Part shown: piece after piece, positions 30,109-43,300 of the stretch
Numbering within the stretch: position 1 is the stretch's first letter
Layout of the letters: the number at the start of each line of letters is the position of its first letter
From: Liolophura sinensis
Taxonomy: Eukaryota > Mollusca > Polyplacophora > Chitonida > Chitonidae
Assembly: GCF_032854445.1 (NCBI RefSeq)
Contig: NC_088305.1
Coordinates: forward strand, 17,657,717 to 17,721,716
Length of the DNA stretch: 64,000 bases
Direction of reading: 5' to 3'
Position numbers and translations under genes: made by a program
Notes under the pieces: model-generated
What the model was told of the DNA's origin: nothing
Databases searched by the model: none
What the model saw: only the letters and a program-made list of their open reading frames with translations

Positions 30109-30839
30109 TTATACTAAAATCACGCATAAAGCACACAACACTGTACCCAAGCAACAGTTATGTGTCTCAATGCTTACAATCAAAGCACAAACAAAAAGTA
30201 CATGTATCATAAATGTGTACACAATGCACAAGCTTCTATTAACACAAATGTAAACATACATCAAATATAATATAAATTTCTCATTATTCCTCTAATCTCT
30301 ACATCAATTTACATGTACATAAAAAAAGTATTTTTACATGTATGCTCTGGCAACTTTCATTTTTACATACATGTACATCCTGAATACATTGGTGAGTTTA
30401 ACAATAAGGGTGTACTGCCATGTACATATGTACATGTAAAGACATATATCAAAATAGCATGGACTGTTGAAATGAAGGTAATCAAATCTTAATTATGAAG
30501 GTAATCAAATCTTAATTACTAAAATGTTATTTGTGCACGTATGCATCATAGTAAAGTTAATGGAGCTATTGTACAATGGTTAGACAGAGGCTCAGATTAT
30601 TACAAAAATTCCATCATGCAAAAATCGTCATTTATGCGAGCTTAGATTAGGCGCTGCATTTGTGCTCTCCCAACTTCTTATAAATGCAATTAAAATAGAG
30701 CAAACCACTCACAATATCAAATAGATGGCTCTGCTTTATAATTGAATGAAAGGTCTCTACTGGTTTCTTTTAATCTCACAGTGAAAAGTGTCGCTTACAT
30801 CATGGGCTGCAAGTAGATACACCTATCACTGGAATTCAA

Positions 30840-31005
30840 CCTTTATCTCATGTTTGTAAGGTGTTTATTCAAGCAGATTCTGAGGGCCCTGAAATTGGCC
30901 AATCCAACCTATGTCATTTTGTCTTCAAAATTAAAATAAAATGGTACATAAATTGCTCTGAAAGTTGCTCTTTCATATGCAAAAAGGTTGAGGAATTAGG
31001 ATAAA
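30840..31005 (+). repeat. MITE-like family D copy
   Basis: It reads ctcatgtttgtaaggtgttt, ccctgaaattggccaatcca, aattgctctgaaagttgctc and atatgcaaaaaggttgagga. Terminal blocks are inverted relative to each other, as in the copies near 36.9 and 57.1 kb. Confidence 0.65.
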
Positions 31006-31261
31006 TCATCTGAAAGGGGGTCTGTTGTTTTGTACAGAGGAATGTCACTCAGATATATGGAGGGGGTGTTCCATTTAGAGTAGGGGTGTTCCATTTAAAA
31101 TAGGGGCATGTCGCTGAGACATAAGTTCACAACACAAGGGGTTTGAGAGATGAGTTAACACTTATCACTATGAAGATAACTGTTTCAGTTTAAACATACA
31201 GAGTGTGGCCACAAGATAAGGAGTCACTAAAATCTGGGTGTGTTTCACCAGGAGAAGAGGT

Positions 31262-31570
31262 GGGTGTCAGGCAAAGACAAGGGGAGTGTGGGTAAGATAA
31301 GAGGAGTGTGGGAAAGATAAAGGGAGTGTGGGAAAAATAAGGGATGAGTGGGTAAGATAAGGGCGTGTGGGTAAGATAAGGGGCATGTGATAAAGATAAG
31401 GGGTGTGTGGAAGATAGGGGGTGTGTGTGAGAAAGATAAGGGGATGTGGGGAAGATAAGGGGAATGTTGGGAAGATAAGGGTTGTGAGTAAGATAAGGGG
31501 AGTGTGGGAAAGATAAGGGGAGTGTGGGGAAGATAAGGGGAGTGTGGGTAAGATAAGGGGAACGTACATG
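31262..31570. repeat. ~21-bp purine-rich minisatellite, about 15 units
   Basis: The unit is near gataaggggagtgtgggtaa on the plus strand, with length variants. The strand asymmetry (G/A-rich versus C/T-rich) is strong. Long Pro/Ser/His/Leu frames on the minus strand are products of the array. Confidence 0.9.
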
Positions 31571-32754
31571 TACATGAAAGGGGTGTAGGTTTCGAAGATA
31601 ACAGTGACTAATATAAAAAGGAGAGTGAATACAATAAAAGGGGGCTATTAGAGTTAAGACGTGTGACAATGAATACACTGTGTTTGATACACCAGGCAAA
31701 ATCAACAGGGCCAATCATAAAACATCACATACATCAATAATCAAAACACACAACCAGTCTGTAACTAAACACATCACAATTTTTCCCACCAAATAAAAAA
31801 AAAAAAAAAATGATCACAAAAAACCGGAGTAAAAACTTGACTAATCAAACTATATTTTCACATTTGTGCTTATCTTTATCTGCTAGACATTCATATGTTG
31901 TGTGTACGGTAAAAGCCATGTATTTATATTATAAAAAATGCAAAACAGTAAGTGCTACCCTGGTTCAGCCAAATTCTTCCTCGATTCACTAACTTTGCAA
32001 TAGCAAAATCCTATGCCCTTGGTGCGTTGAACAGTGACAGCTGTTGAAGAATTAGAGAGAATTAGAGCAATGCCTATCATACTTAGATAGGCGTGACATT
32101 CCAAAGAAATGAAACTGACAAAAGATCTATCCACATCTACAGTCGATTCAATAAGAAATATAAACTTGGCAATGCATATGACAGTTAAATAAACAATTAC
32201 CCTAGGTGGCACATTGCCTGCACATCTTGTGTGTCATACCTAGCAAATTTGCGTAGCAATTTGTCATGGCACAAATTCAAAAATGCAAAATCTTAACTTG
32301 GCAAAAACCTCTCCACTCACTGCATCAAATTAATGCAGTACAAAACCAAAATTCTCACAGTACAAACCAACATTCCCAAATATACACAGCAATAAACTGT
32401 GTACACATTTGAATCACTGTGTCAAATTTATAGCACACTGGTACACAAATCCATGTATTAGTATGTTTTAGTTCAGTCTCAAATTTGTGAGCATGTACAT
32501 ATCCATCACAATTCCTAATATATGCATAATCTAAGTAAACTGAAGGTCATGAGTACGTTTCAGTATATAGTGTACCAGCACGTTCATTCCACAAAGCAAT
32601 CTGTAATTGGTTTGGCAATAACCATTACATGTACTTGCAGTTACCAACCAGACTAAATGTTTTCAGTGGGAAAACCACTACATGTATCTACAGTACATGT
32701 ATTCCCTGGAAGACTGCTAACTGATCAATGGCAGACCACTAAATGTAGTTATCC

Positions 32755-33060
32755 CCGGTTGGCCACCAGCTATCCACTGGCAGGGCACCACATGTGGTTA
32801 TCCCCGGTTGGCCACCAGCTATCCACTGGCAGGGCACCACATGTGGTTATCCCCGGTTGGCCACCAGCTATCCACTGGCAGGACACCACATGTAGTTATC
32901 TCCGGTTGGCCACCAGCTATCCACTGGCAGGACACCACATGTAGTTATCTCCGGTTGGCCACCAGCTATCCACTGGCAGGACACCACATGTAGTTATCCC
33001 GGTTGGCCACCAGTTATCCACTGGCAGACCACTAGCTATCCATTGTCAGGAAACTAGCTA
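32755..33060. repeat. 49-bp minisatellite, six units
   Basis: Units start with ggttggccaccagctatcca at 32757, 32806, 32855 and onward, each followed by ctggcaggrcaccacatgtr. They grade into shorter units of ccactagctatcc type up to about 33,400. Confidence 0.92.
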
Positions 33061-33405
33061 CATGTATCTCCAGTCAGGCCACTAGCTTTCCACTAGCAGA
33101 CCACTAGATATCTACAGGGCCAAAAGCTATCCACTGTCAGGCCACAAGCTATACCCTAGCAGATTACTAGCTACATGAATCTGCCGTCAGGTTTCTAGCT
33201 ATCCAATGTCAGGCCACTAGTTATTCAAAGGCAGGCCACTAGCTATTCAAAGGCAGGCCACGAGCTATACAAAGGCAGGCCACTAGCTATCCACAGGAAG
33301 GACACAAGGTCCCTAGGGCCTGACAGGTCATCAGCTACCCCTTGGAAGACGAGTAGCTATTTACTAACAGGCCACTAGTTATCCCCTGGCATACATGCAT
33401 CACTA
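33061..33405. repeat. Degenerate aggccactagctat repeats
   Basis: Units of about 20-25 bases, such as gcaggccactagctattcaa, decay outward from the 49-bp array and share its ccactggcag and ctagctatc words. Confidence 0.75.
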
Positions 33406-33409
33406 GCTA

Positions 33410-33775
33410 TCTACAGGCCTTTAGCTTGGTAGGGTTTTACAACACATGTAGCTCACATTAGGCAGGTTGCTGTAGCCTATCACTGACAGGCCTTTAGCTT
33501 GGTAGGATTTTACAACACATGTAGCTCACATTAGGCAGGTCACTGTAGCCTATTACTGACAGGCCTTTAGCTTGGTAGGATTTTCAACACATGTAGCTCA
33601 CATTAGGTAGGTCGCTGTAGCCTATCACTGACAGGATTTAGGTTTGTAAGACTTTACAACACATGTAGCTCGCATTAAGCAGGTCACTGTAGCCTATCAC
33701 TGACAGGCCTTTAGCTTGGTAGGATTTTAGGATCTTGGTTAGGCAGGCAGCTATAGCCCATTGCCGACAGGATGA
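33410..33775. repeat. ~73-bp tandem repeat, five units
   Basis: Units share gcctttagcttggtaggatt, acacatgtagctcacattag and ctgtagcctatcactgacag. The last unit is truncated. Confidence 0.9.
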
Positions 33776-34252
33776 ATCTCAAATGGTCCTTGAATTTGAT
33801 TTCGCCCAAACACTGACTGTAAGCGCATATATCTTCGTCTTTCCTGTGTTTGTACTGAATGACCACATGTATATCTGATTTAAGATAAATATGTATATTT
33901 CACGAGTCATCAATTGAGGTTTCCTAAGTAAATTTCTGGCCCACATTCCTATCCAACCTATGCCGGTGGTTCTGTGCAGTAACATGCACACACACACAAA
34001 CACAACCAATTCCTTAACTGTCTAGCCAAAGACATGATTCAACTAAAATGGTGATGAGAAAGCATAATAAATTATATAACTAAATGTAACTGAATATATA
34101 TATATATATAGATATATATATATATACACACACACACATATGTATATATATATGCATAACACCCAAATTATGAAACATGGTAAATAAGACAATATGGTGA
34201 TATTTCTACACGACAGTTCTGATATTTGCGTGTAATGTGGGCGGTATCGCTC

Positions 34253-34348
34253 TCATCTCCCCGTTTGTTTAAGACCATTGGCGACCGGAACACTTTTCTC
34301 TTCCTCACTAATTTCTTCCTCTGTCTCGCTTCGAGCATCTTTTGTAAT
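34253..34348 (-). CDS. CERS: Ceramide synthase exon 10 (acidic cytosolic tail and stop)
   Basis: The acceptor is aatttctctgcag. It encodes [18 protein letters not shown], then [13 protein letters not shown] and TGA at 34253-34255. KDxRSxxE with trailing acidic residues is the conserved C-terminal phosphorylation region of several vertebrate paralogues. A second frame stays open through this exon but lacks any match. Confidence 0.88.
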   Translation of the reverse strand: MTKDARSETEEEISEEEKSVPVANGLKQTGR

Positions 34349-37300
34349 CTGCAGAGAAATTCATAGAAAGGGAAATTAACTCTTTGTGTTTTGTTGCAGC
34401 TCATTACATAGTTACCTCCCTTGAGACACCCGCTGTGCCCAGATCAAAAAATAGCATAAGCCTACATGTATAATGCACTAGGGCCCATTCCACAAAGCAA
34501 TTTTTCACCTAAAAACCTTCACATTGTACGCTATCCAAAGTTGGATAAATTTAAAGGTGGAGAAACATAAAAACTACATAAAGTTCAGATGAAAGAGTGC
34601 AAAAAGTTAACTGTAAATCTGGTCTTCATTTTTGTATTTAGATTTTTCTTTTTTAATTGGAAATATGATATTTTTTGTACGGTGGGTATTTGGGACCATC
34701 TCTTGGTATATATAGTCTTTGTGTAATAATGTTATAAATGAGGATGTAACATGTTTAATAAACATATTTGCACTAGAATTCGGCCTTTTCAGGTAACAAA
34801 TGTGTTCAAATTGGATTTTGACTCTATTTACTACTAATATTAGTTTAGTGACTTATCTGGACAGTGCAATTGTCTTCTGTCTAGTCTATCCCATAACGCA
34901 ACACACATGATATTATGGGATGGAGTAGACAGAAAAGAATTCCTCTATGTCCAGACTGCATTTTGAGGGTTTGTGAGCTTTAAAACAATGTTCATGTACT
35001 GAAAGGCAACTGATATTTTTCTCTTACCAATAAATTATCACTTTCCCTAAGGCAAAGACCATTTTAAATGAAGTATGTGTCAGATGAAGGACCATTAGAA
35101 ACTGTCCAGGTGAGAGGCTCCTGGTTAGCTGTGTTGCACTAACCATGGGGGCCACTGGGTCAGCACTATGGTGGGGTAATATGACCAAGCACTTACCTGT
35201 CCCTTAAACAGGGCCTGGTAGGCGACCTTTGCGATGAAGATAAACCAGACGACATGGAGGATTTGCAGTAATATCAGAAAGGTATTGTACAAATAGTAGA
35301 TGTTACAGAAGCCAACAACTTTTATTGCTGTGAACAAGGTGGAGTGAATGATCCTGGAAAAGTAAATGAATAAATAAATAAATAAGCAAATAAACACATA
35401 ATACTGTGTTTCACCTGAAATTTGTATGTAAAAATGCACTTTCTGAAGCTTTAAAAAACATTAAACTTACAGTAAATGAATAAACAAATAAATAAATGAA
35501 CATGTCATTCCTGATTTCTTGTTTCTTCTTAAATACTCATGTACTTGGAGATTTTTGTACTGCTAGTTCTGGGTTACCGTTCTGGCAATTTTGCTGCCCT
35601 GTGGTGTTGATGTCTGCTGTATGTTTTATTTGACAGGTACTGTATTATAGATGTTATAGAATTTTCACTTATATGAGGACAGTTTGATTTGTGGTTATCC
35701 AAAGAAACCAAACAGAGATGCAGAAAGCCAAGCAGAGCCTTCAGAATGGAGGACTGGGCACAGAATGGAGGAAACTGGAGGCTCTGCAGGTTTTGGAGAA
35801 ACCCAAAAGAGCATAATGAAATCCACAGAGAGTCTGAAGGAAACTAAACCAAGTCTGATGAGAGTCTTTCCTAGAGGAAACAGTGCACAACCTCAGAGAA
35901 ACTGGACAGCCTGAGAGGAACCAAACAGAGCATAAAAACAAACATGAAGATTCTGTAGAAAACTGAACTGACTCTGCAAAAACCAGGACACAGACTAGCG
36001 GAAACCAGACAGTCTGAGGAAACTGAGCAGTGCCTGGAGATCGGGTAATCTGAGGAAACTGGGCACAGCCTGGAGGAAACTGAACAGAGCCTGGAGGACA
36101 CAGAGCAGAGTCTGGAGGAGCTAAGAAATCCTAGGAAACTACTAAGGAATCTTAGGGAGCTACAAACCTAAGCCAGACAAAAACCACCTTCAGCACAAGT
36201 GCCAGAATTTATGAGAAGGTAACCTAATGAGACGTATCTGACAAACCTTCTGGCCTAACAAATCACATGTACATGTATCAGGATGTTTCTGGATTCACTT
36301 ATTTAGAAAGTAGCTCCGAAGTTGTTGCCTAGAGCCTCATCAAGTTACAGCTGCCCAGAAAAAAAATACTTACCAAAATGGGAAAATTGTAAGGCGAGTG
36401 ATCAACCACATCAATGCAAATGTTGCAAAAACGGAATTGCAAATCTTGTCCCATTTCAAATAATTCAAGAGTTTCGACAGCTGAAAATACAGACATAAAA
36501 TGTAAAGCTCAAGCAGAAGTTACAGTGAAAGTTTATACATGTACTGTATTCAATGACATAAAATTAGCGGACATATTTATTTATCTGATTGGTGTTTTAC
36601 GCCGCACTCAAGAATATTTCAAGAATACTCAAAAATAATGCGGTCAGCATTATGGTGGGAGGAAAACCTGGCAGAACCTATTTTCCTCGACATGGCATAA
36701 TTGTCTTTCATCTTATATATACTTCATTTTAGTTTATTTTTTTTTTTTGGCCTTTTTTTTTATCACTAGACCACTGGCTGCTCCCAACACAACTTTCATT
36801 CCACTGATAAGTTTGATGTATCATTATAAATACACATACATATCATAATTTCTAAGAAAGGCAAAAAAGAGACACCTTGGTTTTTCTAAGATGCATGTAT
36901 ACTATTGCAATTCTTCAACCTTTTCACATGTTTGCAAGGCGTTTATTCAAGCATATTCTGAAATTATTCTGTGAATAATATTATACATTTGATGAAGCCC
37001 TTAAATTGTTTTTTTGTCTAAATGTACTTTTGTCTAAAACTTAAATTAAGAAGATGCCTAAATTGCACTGAAAGACTTATGCAAGACGGTTGAGGAGTTA
37101 GAGTATATATGTACTGCACCAAATAGTATCAGACTGATTTCATGTCAGCATGAAAATTGACCCCATTAACCTTGATACTGACCTCTAACAAATAGTCGCA
37201 TGCGTCGTGAACCACTAGTATGAGTGTTCCTATGCGAACCATGTTGTTACACCAGGAAAAAAACATCAGGGAAATAGTAGCAACGTGGTGTACAAACATC

Positions 37301-40300
37301 TCAAAGAAATCCTGAAATGACAAAAACAGGAGTTAGGGAAACTTCAGATGCGGATATCAGGAAGGCGTGAATAACACTAACAATGCTACTTGGTACTACA
37401 AAATACACAGGCTTATTTGATCTGATCGGTGTTTTTACACCGAACCCAAGAATATGTCACTTATATGACAGCTGCCTGTAATATGGTGGTAGGAAACTGG
37501 GCAGCGCCTAGGGAGATTCACAGGCAGCTGGCAGGCCTTCCTAAGTATGACTGGACAGGAAGCCAGCATGAGCTGGACTTGAACTCACTGGTGAATGCGC
37601 AGTGGTTCCTGGCTCCTGAGTCACTGAGCCACTAACCACCTCTGACCAAACTGAAATAAAGCTGTTCTTCAAACACAGTGTGTGCATGACTAAACCAATA
37701 CAGTGTGCACATGACTAAACCAATACAGTGTGCATATGACTAAACCAATACAGTGTGCACATCACTAACCCAATACAGTGTGCATAAGACTACACCAATA
37801 CAGTGTGCACATGATTAAACCAATACAGTGTGCATATGACTAAACCAACACAGTGTGTGTATGACTAAACCAATACAGTGTGTGTATGACTAAACCAATA
37901 CAGTGTGCACATGACTAAACCAATAAAGTGTGCACATGACTAAACCAATACAGTGTACTTGTATATTATCAGTAAACCATTTGCCTGTTACTGAAGTTCC
38001 TTTCTTGTAAGGGAAATGGTTTGTAGCCACCCTGGATATTGCTCGGCTTCCAGACAATTATATGGAGAGTTCATTGGTTTTTGTGTTGTTCTCACTCAGA
38101 TATATCCAGTTCCAACGGCAGAGACTGTTTTTCATGTTTTGAAACAAAAGTATTTCTAGCTTTTAATCTAGCTTTGTACTGGATTCAACTGCAAGCAGTA
38201 ACATGTCTTTGAGTTGTGCGAGCGTGCATAAAGTGTGCTTTAAACTCACAAATGGCACCTCAGAAATACACATGAAGGTGATGCATGTCTAATCTGTAAT
38301 ATTTCCATTAGCATGATCCGTGCAACTGGAAAAGTTAGAATAAGCATCAAATCTGTCGTTCCAGAAATTTGAACATGAAGTCTGTTCATGGCTATCTGTG
38401 TCATGAACGGGAAAGTAAACCATTACTAATTCAAAATGATATGGCAGTATATTTGCTTTGTGCACGTGTAGGAAGAATCAGAATATTGACATGGTTTAGA
38501 CAGGGATACCCAGGTTATAAGCCCTAGTGCATGTAGACCTGCCGAGACGACATGTGACAATGTGACATTGTGACTCTTAGTGAGAGGCTGGTTGGAGATC
38601 GGCCGGCCAAGTCAATTTATCATTTTACTGGATCCTTTCCGCTAATATCATTATTAAACTAATCTTTGCGAATTTGTCCTAAATCTGGACTTTGATCCTT
38701 TAATAAAGTGTGGACAATTTTTAAAACAGTTTAGTTGATTGTTGGCGAATGCAATACTCAAGAAGTTTTCACTCGCATGACTGAGGTTAGCTTTAAGAGT
38801 GGAGGAAACCAGACTGGCTTGGGGGAAAACCACTGACCTTTAGCACCCTGTTGACAAACTTTCTCATGTTTGAAACACAGGCTTACAAACAGCAGAATGG
38901 TCTTCAATAGTTACAAGTCAGCACAAATGACTCCAAAGGCAAACAATGAGAGCATCTGGGCCCAGAATCATGAAGCAATCTTAGACTTATAAGTCAAGGT
39001 TTTAATCATTAAATTTGGTATGTTCTTTTTTGTTGTTTTAGCAGGAATTTGTGGTACAATAACTTACCAGGAATTTATTTATTTATTTATTTATTTGATC
39101 GGCGTTTTACGCCGTACTCAGGAATGTTTCACTTATACGACGGCGGTCAGCATTATGGTGGGTGGAAACCGGGCAGAGCCCAGGGAAAACCCACGACCAT
39201 CCGCAGGTTGGTGCAATGACCTTCCCACTTCTGGCCGGAGAGGAAGCCAGCATGAGCTGGACTTGAACTCACAGTGACCTCATTGGTGAGAGGCTACTGG
39301 GTCATTATGCTGCGCTAGCACGCTAACCACCTGAGCCACGGAGGCCCCACCAAGAATTTACATTACCAAGCAATATTTTCACCGGGTTACATGAGAAATA
39401 ACAATTTTAAAGTGATTTAAAATTCTGACTTACGTCTAAGATTGCTTTGTGATCCCGGGGCAGGGAATCTTAATGTTCCCTGGGCAAGACACGTCACTTA
39501 CAGCTCATTTACCAATTGCAAACAAGACTGGGTTGACGCAACATACCTTTCTCTTGACATCAAAAAACTGTGAGAACATCAGGGAAACATAAAAACTCAG
39601 TTCCACCAAGTAGTACCACTTGATACTTTCTGGTACGTGCTGCAAAAGGAAATGATGAAATTATGTGATACATTTAAACATTATGAGGTGTGTTATCGGG
39701 TAACGCTATACAACATCATGAAATATTATGAAACGTGTTATCATGAAATATAAAAAAACTGTACAAAAACGTATATATAGCATGTTACTGGGTAATGTGA
39801 GCAATTTAACAAGATATTATACAGAAGGTGAACAACTTTACTGGATAATATGCAGTATTTTATTGGGTAACGTGAACAACTTTACTGGATAATATGAAGT
39901 ATTTTGTTGGGTAACGTGAACAACTTTACTGGATAATATGAAGTATTTTGTTGGGTAACGTGAACAACTTTACTAGATAATATGCAGTATTTTATTGGGT
40001 AACGTGAACAACTTTACTGGATAATATGAAGTATTTTGTTGGGTAACGTGAACAACTTAACTGGGTACTCATAGTTAGCACACAAAGTTATTAAATAAGT
40101 CTTGCAAATTTTTTTTTTCACAGTATCTGCAAGAAATTGGTGACTAACTCCTTAACACACAAAAACCCTCCACTGAATTATCTCCCTTGTCACACAAGGG
40201 CAGATGTGTCGTCATGTAAGACTACGCTTCAATGGACAAAACTACATGTTGGAGATGTGGGCCTCTGTCTAGTGAAGTAGGCCCCTGTCTAGTGAAGTAA

Positions 40301-43300
40301 TACAACTCTTCAACTCATAAGTTACATGATTGGAAACAGAAACAACTATTTTCTAGCAAAGGCCAAAAGAATGTTAAAAAAAACACAAAAACAACCTGAC
40401 AACCAGTTGAATGAAAATACATAAATGTTGAGATATCTTCCATGAAGTTGAGGTTTTCAACTCACTCCATTTCCCCAAAGAAACAGAGTTCACCCATTTT
40501 TCAGAGCCAAATTATATTTCCGTAAAAGGTCAATTTGTCAAAAAGTGGACCCAAAAAACAAAAAAAAAAAAAAATTTAATAGCATCTAAAATCTCTTCTT
40601 TCCGCATCAAATGTTTTCTACATTAAGACATTGAGTCTGATTTTCACTAAGCAGTCTCTTTGAATAATTAAAAAGAAAGTGAAAGAAAAGAAGTGTATGA
40701 TTTTAATTATCCCTTTCTACACAAGGGTTGAGACAAACTGTCCACAAAATTTGAGCTGCTTTACTGAGTATATATGCACAAGAGCATCTCATCTTGACAG
40801 AGGATCCTGAACTTGTGTGTTTTAACCTCCAATTGTCCACCAAACCACACTGCAGTTTTGTTGAAGCCCTATTCCATAGTCGTGGAATGCACAGAATCTT
40901 TCTGTTGCGAGGATTTACTTCTCTTCATCTGAATTGCAAGGATTCAAATGCAATTAACCTTACAGGAAATTTCACAGGTTGATTCTTGTGGTAGCTTAAA
41001 TTCCATAATGTTGACGCCATTGGATGGTTGAACTGACACCTGGTGTTAAGGAAGGTAAATCCAGGCAAAGGGAAGTAATGCATACATTCCACAAATACGG
41101 AATTCAGTTCAGAATCAGCCTTACTGCTATCAAATACCCTCAGCTCACATGATGTCTCACTCTCACTGCTGCTGGTGAAGTACAATGCCTACCTGGTGAG
41201 GAAAGCTTTCCCAGCACTTATCCACATCAAGAAACCATGGTTTCTGAAAATAAATTCCAGTAGAGTCAGCAATGTCATAATCATATTAAATTACATATTC
41301 TAAAAACTGGTAATTCAGTATTTAACCCAAAATTTTACCCCTGGCTTATAAAGTTACACCTTTTTCCCCATTTTGAGAGTTGTATTCAACACAAACATTT
41401 GTTTGGAGGTTTTTACTAGAAGGTAGGTTGATAATCTACTGCGAAATGTAGGTTTCTGCACCAAGCTATTATTATATGACATTTACTCTAAAAATGCACT
41501 TTTCGGGACAAAATTTTAAGTCATTCACATGTACTTGCCGTCACCAGACATGTACAGAAATATGTATGTATCTGAACACTTAAAAAATGTTCAATTGGAA
41601 GCATTTATAGTTACTTTCATATCACATTTATTTTTCATTTATAGTACACTTAAAATGCTGTGGGTTAAATTGTCTTATATATACCATCTACCTTATATAA
41701 CCTTAAACTAAATCTACAAAATCAAAATACATGAACCATATTGAATTTTAAGCAAAAGGCAAGAATCAAATATTCATTCCACTGATAGATATGGCAAGTC
41801 ATACGAGGTTAATGCAATACTAAGTATGAGACGCATCTTTGGTTGTCAAACCATTAACTTACATCACTCAGTACATATAAGCCCACGAAAAATATGATGA
41901 GGTAATAGACAAATCTCCAACTGAAAGAGAAAAGGAAACTCTTTTAGAGAACAAGTCAAACAAATTGACATGTGTGAAATGCATTAATCAATATTTTGTA
42001 GTGACATTAGAATTACAGGAAGAATTAATTATTTTTAATATTTTTATCATTGTTTAGGGCCGTGCCCCAAAAAAATTTTTCACTAGTGGGGTGGTGGTCA
42101 GTTTTAAGGCTGGAAGAAACTGAATTCCCCAGATAAACCTCTGACCCATGGCAAGTAAACAGCAAGCTATGTCATGAACACGCTTCAATGCACATGGAGG
42201 CCACAATGCCCGAAGACACGGGATCTTCAACGAACAATACACTACAGAAGCCAAGGGAAGTTGACTTTACAAACACCAAAATCCTACAAACGGCCAAGAA
42301 AGGAATGCAGGAACTCCACTGAACAAGATCAAGTTTCAACCAACAAAATGCTAGGACATGGTATAATCCAGTATTACCTAACTGACATAACAGACAGTTC
42401 CATTAATGACTTACACATGTAGTTTTTGACAAACTGATTTTTGTACAAGACTGTTACATAAAGAAAGCAAATTTCATGTTTACTCTGGCCCGTACGATAC
42501 TTGAACAAGAAAGTGAATAAAACCGGGTACAGGTCTCCAAGTATTTGTCAAACAAAAAATCATTCAAAAGGACAGGTGATACACGTACTTGAAATTCAAA
42601 ACAATGTTAGTTGAAAAAATTTCTGAACATTGGCAAACAAGTCCTCTCCATTATCAGAATCGTCAGCTAACATGTCATGCAACTAACCAAATTTTCACCA
42701 AATTTAACAGAAAATTTTCCCATATGCCTGTATCTATGTATCAAGCCAATTGTTGTAATGAAACGAAAGCAGTGTGAAAATGTGCCAACAAGAAATTCAA
42801 AACACTGTTAGTTGAAAACACTTCTGAACATTGGTTAACACATCAAGATCACCATATCACCAGCTTAGTTGTCATGCATGCAGAAATCTGCTAGAAAAAA
42901 AAACAGAAAATGCAGATAAGGGGAAACAACTCCGCAGTTAGTCTCCACACTTCCATATGCGCTGATTGCCAGCATGTTCAATAGAGGCATTCACGCATTA
43001 ATAAAAAACGGTTGTGCAAATGAACTGCATAAAAATGGCTGCTATTCATTGTTACAGTTAATCTGATAGAATTCTGTATTTTATTTGTTTATAAATATGT
43101 ATTTTTTTTTCATTCATTTATTCTTTTTTTTTTTGATAAGACTGGTTCCTTCTTTTACCACATGAATCATAAATATTGGTCTAGTGAAAGGTAGAAATGA
43201 TAACCTTTGTGAGGTGAATCCTTTCCTCGTGTTTATAGTTTTCAACCATCACTGCACAAAGTCCTCTATTTATTTATTTATATGGACAGCTATGATGTGA

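Noticed and set aside
31190-31714. 174-codon Pro/Ser/Leu-rich minus-strand frame
   Set aside because: It follows a 21-base purine-rich array, and the ends have no start context or splice sites.
35684-35914. 76-codon plus-strand frame rich in Glu, Thr and Ser
   Set aside because: It follows a degenerate 24-base array inside a ceramide synthase intron.
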